Shown: one piece after another, positions 61,113 to 64,000 of the stretch
How positions within the stretch are numbered: the first letter of the stretch is position 1
How the letters are laid out: each line of letters begins with the position of its first letter
Assembly (NCBI RefSeq): GCF_001704635.1
Contig: NZ_MAXF01000178.1
Span: 30,911-94,910, forward strand
From: Streptomyces sparsogenes
Lineage (GTDB): Bacteria; Actinomycetota; Actinomycetes; Streptomycetales; Streptomycetaceae
Direction: 5' to 3'
Length of the DNA: 64,000 bases
Notes under the pieces: generated by a model
The model's input: only the letters and a program-made list of their open reading frames with translations
The model's database searches: none
Told to the model about the DNA's origin: nothing
Position numbers and translations under genes: made by a program

Positions 61113-62666
61113 CTATCGGCCCAGGACCGCCATGGCCGCGTTGTGCCCCGGGATCCCGCTCACCCCGCCGCCGCGCACCGCGCCCGCGCCGCACAGCAGC
61201 ACATTGGCGTGGCGCGTCTCCACGCCCCAGCGGCCGGTCCCCTCCTGGGCGTAGGGGAAGGCCAGCTCGCGGTGGAAGATGTTGCCTCCGGGCAGCCGCA
61301 GCTCGCGTTCCAGGTCCAGCGGGCTCTTGGCCTCGATGCAGGGCATGCCCTCGGCGTCGTACGCGAGGCAGTCGGCGATCGGCTCGGCGAGCTGGGCGTC
61401 GAGCAGTTCGAGGGTGGCCTCCAGGAGCGCGGCGAGCGCGGTGTCGTGGTCCCCGGCGAAGAGGCGCGCGGGGGTCTGCAGCCCGAACAGGGTCAGCGTC
61501 TGATAGCCCTCGCGGGCCAGTTCGGGGGCCAGGATCGACGGGTCGGTCAGGGAGTGGCAGTAGATCTCGGAGGGCGGCCGCGACGGCGGCTTGCCCGCCG
61601 CGGCCTGGCCGTAGGCGGCCTCCAGGTCGCCGTACCCCTCGGCGATGTGGAAGGTCCCGGCGAACGCCTCGCGCGGGTCGACGTCGGGGTCGCGCAGCGC
61701 GGGCAGCCGGCGCAGCAGCATGTTCACCTTGAGCTGCGCGCCCTCGGCGGGCGGGGCCGGCGGCTCGTCGCCCAGCAGCCGGGCCAGCTCCCGCGGGGCG
61801 GCGCCGACCAGCACATGCCGGGCCGCCACCAGGCCCTCCCCGTCCGCGTCGCGGAACATCACCTCCGCGGTCTTCCCGTCGGTGGCGATGGCGGTGACCT
61901 CGCAGCCGGTGGCGATCCGGGCGCCCGCCGCGCGGGCCGCGTCCGCGAGCGCGTCGGTCAGCGCGCCCATGCCGCCGATCGGCACGTCCCAGTCGCCGGT
62001 GCCGCCGCCGATCACGTGGTAGAGGAAGCAGCGGTTCTGACGCAGCGACGGGTCGTGGGCGTGGCTGAAGGTGCCGATCAGCGCGTCGGTGAGGACCACG
62101 CCCCGGACCAGGTCGTCCTCGAACGCCGCCTCGACGGCCTCGCCGAGGGGCCGCTCGAACAGCGCCCGCCAGGCCGTCTCGTCGCCGATCCGCGCGCGCA
62201 GCGCCTCGCGGGTGGGCAGCGGTTCGGTGAGCGTGGGGAAGACCCGCTCGGCCACCCGCCGGGTCATCCCGTAGAACCGCCGCCAGGAGTCGTACTCGCG
62301 CTCCGAGCCGGTGATCCGGGCGAACGACTCGCGGGTGCGGGCCGTGTCGCCGTCCACCAGCAGCCCGGTGGGGCGCCCGCCCCGCACGGCGGGGGTGTAC
62401 GAGGACACGGTCCGCTTGGCGAGGGAGAAGCGCAGGCCCAGGTCGTCCACGATCCGCCGCGGCAGCAGACTCACCAGGTAGGAGTAACGGGAGAGGCGTG
62501 CGTCGAGCCCGGCGAAGGGGCGCGTGGAGACGGCCGCGCCGCCGGTGTGGCCGAGCCGCTCCATGAGGAGCACCCTGCGGCCGGCGCGGGCCAGGTAGGC
62601 GGCGGCGACCAGGCCGTTGTGGCCGCCGCCGACGATGACGGCGTCGTACGCGTCGCTGTGAGGCAT
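61113..62666 (-). CDS. Phytoene-desaturase-like FAD oxidoreductase
   Basis: This 517-residue flavoprotein starts AVIVGGGHNGLVAAAYLARAGRRVLLMER (dinucleotide-binding motif at about 10-40). LDARLSRYSYLVSLLP, a middle SHAHDPSLRQNRCFLYHVIGGGTGDWDVPIGGMGALTDAL and a C-terminal NVLLCGAGAVRGGGVSGIPGHNAA follow. It belongs to the PYROXD2/carotenoid-desaturase-like group, so the substrate may be an isoprenoid or lipid. No carotenoid synthesis genes are near. GGAGGT lies almost directly against the ATG (one base or less between), an unusually short spacing. Confidence 0.85.
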   Translation of the reverse strand: MPHSDAYDAVIVGGGHNGLVAAAYLARAGRRVLLMERLGHTGGAAVSTRPFAGLDARLSRYSYLVSLLPRRIVDDLGLRFSLAKRTVSSYTPAVRGGRPTGLLVDGDTARTRESFARITGSEREYDSWRRFYGMTRRVAERVFPTLTEPLPTREALRARIGDETAWRALFERPLGEAVEAAFEDDLVRGVVLTDALIGTFSHAHDPSLRQNRCFLYHVIGGGTGDWDVPIGGMGALTDALADAARAAGARIATGCEVTAIATDGKTAEVMFRDADGEGLVAARHVLVGAAPRELARLLGDEPPAPPAEGAQLKVNMLLRRLPALRDPDVDPREAFAGTFHIAEGYGDLEAAYGQAAAGKPPSRPPSEIYCHSLTDPSILAPELAREGYQTLTLFGLQTPARLFAGDHDTALAALLEATLELLDAQLAEPIADCLAYDAEGMPCIEAKSPLDLERELRLPGGNIFHRELAFPYAQEGTGRWGVETRHANVLLCGAGAVRGGGVSGIPGHNAAMAVLGR

Positions 62667-62728
62667 ACCTCCTGACTAGCACGCGGTGATCCCCGGGGCC
62701 AGACGCGGCGGGGCGGGCGGGCCGGGGG

Positions 62729-62789
62729 CTCACTCCTGCCGGCGCGGGACCCGGCGGGTGCGGGGTCTCACTCCTGCCGGCGCGGCACC
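62729..62789. repeat. 38-bp-period duplication of a stop-codon region
   Basis: CTCACTCCTGCCGGCGCGG appears at 62729-62747 and again at 62767-62785, with matching bases beyond. On the minus strand each copy encodes the ending VPRRQE and a stop. The second copy contains the real stop of the TPR gene (62768). Confidence 0.7.
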
Positions 62790-64000
62790 GACGCCGTCCG
62801 CCGGTACAGCTCGCCGGCCTCCGTGTGCCGCCCCAGTTGCTCCAGGCAGCGCGCCTCGTCGTCGCGGCTGGCGAGGGTGTCGGGGTGGTCGGCGCCCAGG
62901 ACCCGCTCGCGGGCCCGGGCGACCTGGCGGTACAGCTCCAGGGCGTCGGTCCACTCGCCGAGCCAGCCGAGGGCCACCGCCACCTCCCGCCGGCTGACCA
63001 GGGTGTCGGGGTGGTCGGGGCCCAGGGCGCGCTCGCGGAGGGCGACGACGTCGCGGGCCTCGGCCAGGGCCTCCTCCCAGCGGCCGAGGCGGCCCAGGTT
63101 GACGCCGAGGGCGTGGCGGGCGCGCAGGGTCTCCGGGTGGGTGGGGCCCTGGGCGCGGGTGCGGTCGTCGACGAGGGCGCGATAGAGGACCTCGGCCTCC
63201 GCGCCGCGGCCGAGCCGGCCCAGGCTGATGCCGGCCTCGTAGCGGGCCGCGAGGGTGTCCGGGTGGTCGGGGCCGAGGGTCCGGGCACGGGCGGCGGCCA
63301 CCTCACGGTAGGTGCGGAGCGCCTCGCTCCAGCGGCCCAGCCGGCCGAGCGCGTACGCCACCTCGTAGCGGGTGACCAGGGTGTCGGGGTGGTCGGCGCC
63401 CAGCACCCGGGCGCGGGCGGCGGCCACCTCGCAGGCCATGCGGTGGCAGTCCTCGAGCCGCCCCAGGCGGCCCAGGTTGAAGGCGAGGTTGTGGCGGCAG
63501 CGCAGCGTGTCGGGGTGGTCGGCGCCCATGGTCCGCTCGCGGGCCGCGAGCACGGCGGCGTAGACCCGGTGGGCCTCGGCGTGGCGGCCGAGGCGGCTCA
63601 GCGCCAGGGCGGTCTCCTGCCGGGCGGCCAGCGTGTCCGGGTGGTCGGGCCCGAGCACCCGCTCGCGGCCCGCCGCCACCCGCCCGTACTCGCCGAGCGC
63701 GTCACCGTGGCGGCCCAGCCGCCCCAGGGCGCATGCCGCCTCGTAGCGGCTGGCGAGGGTGTCGGGGTGGTCGGGGCCCAGCAGGCGCTCCCGCTCGGCG
63801 GCGACCTCCCGGTGGGTCCGGCCCGCCTCCTCCCAGCGGCCCTGGAGGGCCAGGCTCGCCCCGATGGTGTGCCGGACGGCGAGCGTGGCGAGCGGGCCAG
63901 GCGGCGGGGGCGGCGGACCGGGCACGGGCGGCCGGGCAGGCACGGGCAGGCCCGGCGGCGGGGGCGGCGGACCGGGCACGGACGGCCGGGCGGGCACGGA
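62768..64000 (-). CDS. TPR protein with GPDHPDTL repeats (5' end outside the window)
   Basis: At least 410 residues are visible. After a Pro-rich leader come about nine 42-residue TPR units of the kinesin-light-chain type, each containing (G/A)(P/A)DHPDTL and ending LGRLGR...A. The repeat array runs to within about 20 residues of the C terminus. Related Streptomyces proteins carry an N-terminal NB-ARC or TIR domain, which would be outside the window if present. A GTG at 63997 is possible, but the frame stays open to the window edge. Function is unknown; a scaffold or signal-sensing role fits the fold. Confidence 0.8.
   Translation of the reverse strand, partial: SVPARPSVPGPPPPPPGLPVPARPPVPGPPPPPPGPLATLAVRHTIGASLALQGRWEEAGRTHREVAAERERLLGPDHPDTLASRYEAACALGRLGRHGDALGEYGRVAAGRERVLGPDHPDTLAARQETALALSRLGRHAEAHRVYAAVLAARERTMGADHPDTLRCRHNLAFNLGRLGRLEDCHRMACEVAAARARVLGADHPDTLVTRYEVAYALGRLGRWSEALRTYREVAAARARTLGPDHPDTLAARYEAGISLGRLGRGAEAEVLYRALVDDRTRAQGPTHPETLRARHALGVNLGRLGRWEEALAEARDVVALRERALGPDHPDTLVSRREVAVALGWLGEWTDALELYRQVARARERVLGADHPDTLASRDDEARCLEQLGRHTEAGELYRRTASVPRRQE
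63900..64000. repeat. 54-bp in-frame repeat encoding a Pro-rich leader
   Basis: The segment from 63900 recurs 54 bp later with few changes and runs to the window edge. On the minus strand it encodes an 18-residue unit containing ARP(S/P)VPG followed by six prolines. It may continue beyond the window. Confidence 0.7.

Overview
The window is high-GC actinobacterial DNA and almost certainly a Streptomyces chromosome. The signs are GTG starts, stop/start overlaps of the GTGA and ATGA type, Tat signal peptides, and Streptomyces-typical families (AfsR/SARP regulator, large LuxR ATPase regulator, WhiB, DUF397, DUF574 methyltransferase, mycothiol-type DinB enzymes, NsdA-like regulator). TTA codons are very rare and sit in regulatory or secondary-metabolism genes. 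I saw no rRNA, tRNA, CRISPR array, prophage or integrase. One IS5-type insertion sequence is the only clear mobile element.

Layout. 1-7.9 kb: end of a pentapeptide-repeat gene, an AfsR-like regulator, an acetyltransferase/methyltransferase/small-protein run, an epoxide-hydrolase-like enzyme and a MEDS-ATPase sensor. 7.9-11.2 kb: a compact hydrolase / FAD monooxygenase / SnoaL-like operon divergent from a LysR regulator. 11.2-18.2 kb: secreted nuclease-like protein, membrane acyltransferase, nicotinate phosphoribosyltransferase (pncB), DUF1876, a membrane-anchored trypsin-like protease and a lipoprotein. 18.2-22.8 kb: a redox island with a DinB/mycothiol protein, CDGSH protein, HemK2-like methyltransferase, FAD/Rieske oxidoreductase, haem-oxygenase-like diiron protein and WhiB regulator. 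23-29 kb: two glycosyltransferases translationally chained to a 5-oxoprolinase. 29.6-38.7 kb: HEAT protein, PAS-SpoIIE phosphatase, NsdA-like regulator, APH-type kinase and secreted amidase. 38.8-43.2 kb: a large LuxR regulator divergent from a terpene synthase; both carry a TTA codon. 43.2-48.7 kb: phospholipase C, CGNR regulator/mycothiol enzyme pair, IS element, LRR protein, DUF397. 48.9-62.7 kb: acyl-CoA and lipid metabolism in two operons plus an AraC regulator, a saccharopine-dehydrogenase-like protein and a phytoene-desaturase-like oxidoreductase. 62.8 kb to the end: a TPR protein cut by the window edge.

How parts may work together. Two lipid operons (enoyl-CoA hydratase/DUF35/two thiolase-like proteins with a divergent acyl-CoA synthetase; and nitronate monooxygenase/acyl-CoA synthetase/hydrolase/chorismate mutase) each start next to an inverted repeat of the same geometry, TCTGA-N7-TCAG. 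This suggests one TetR-type repressor encoded elsewhere. Both thiolase-like proteins lack the thiolase catalytic residues, so an Ltp-type aldolase role is more likely than a thiolase role. The LuxR/terpene synthase pair looks like a bldA-dependent terpene locus. The redox island is the best candidate for an undescribed system.

Gene assignments come from recognising motifs in translated sequence; no database search was run. Repeat and hairpin positions were read by eye.
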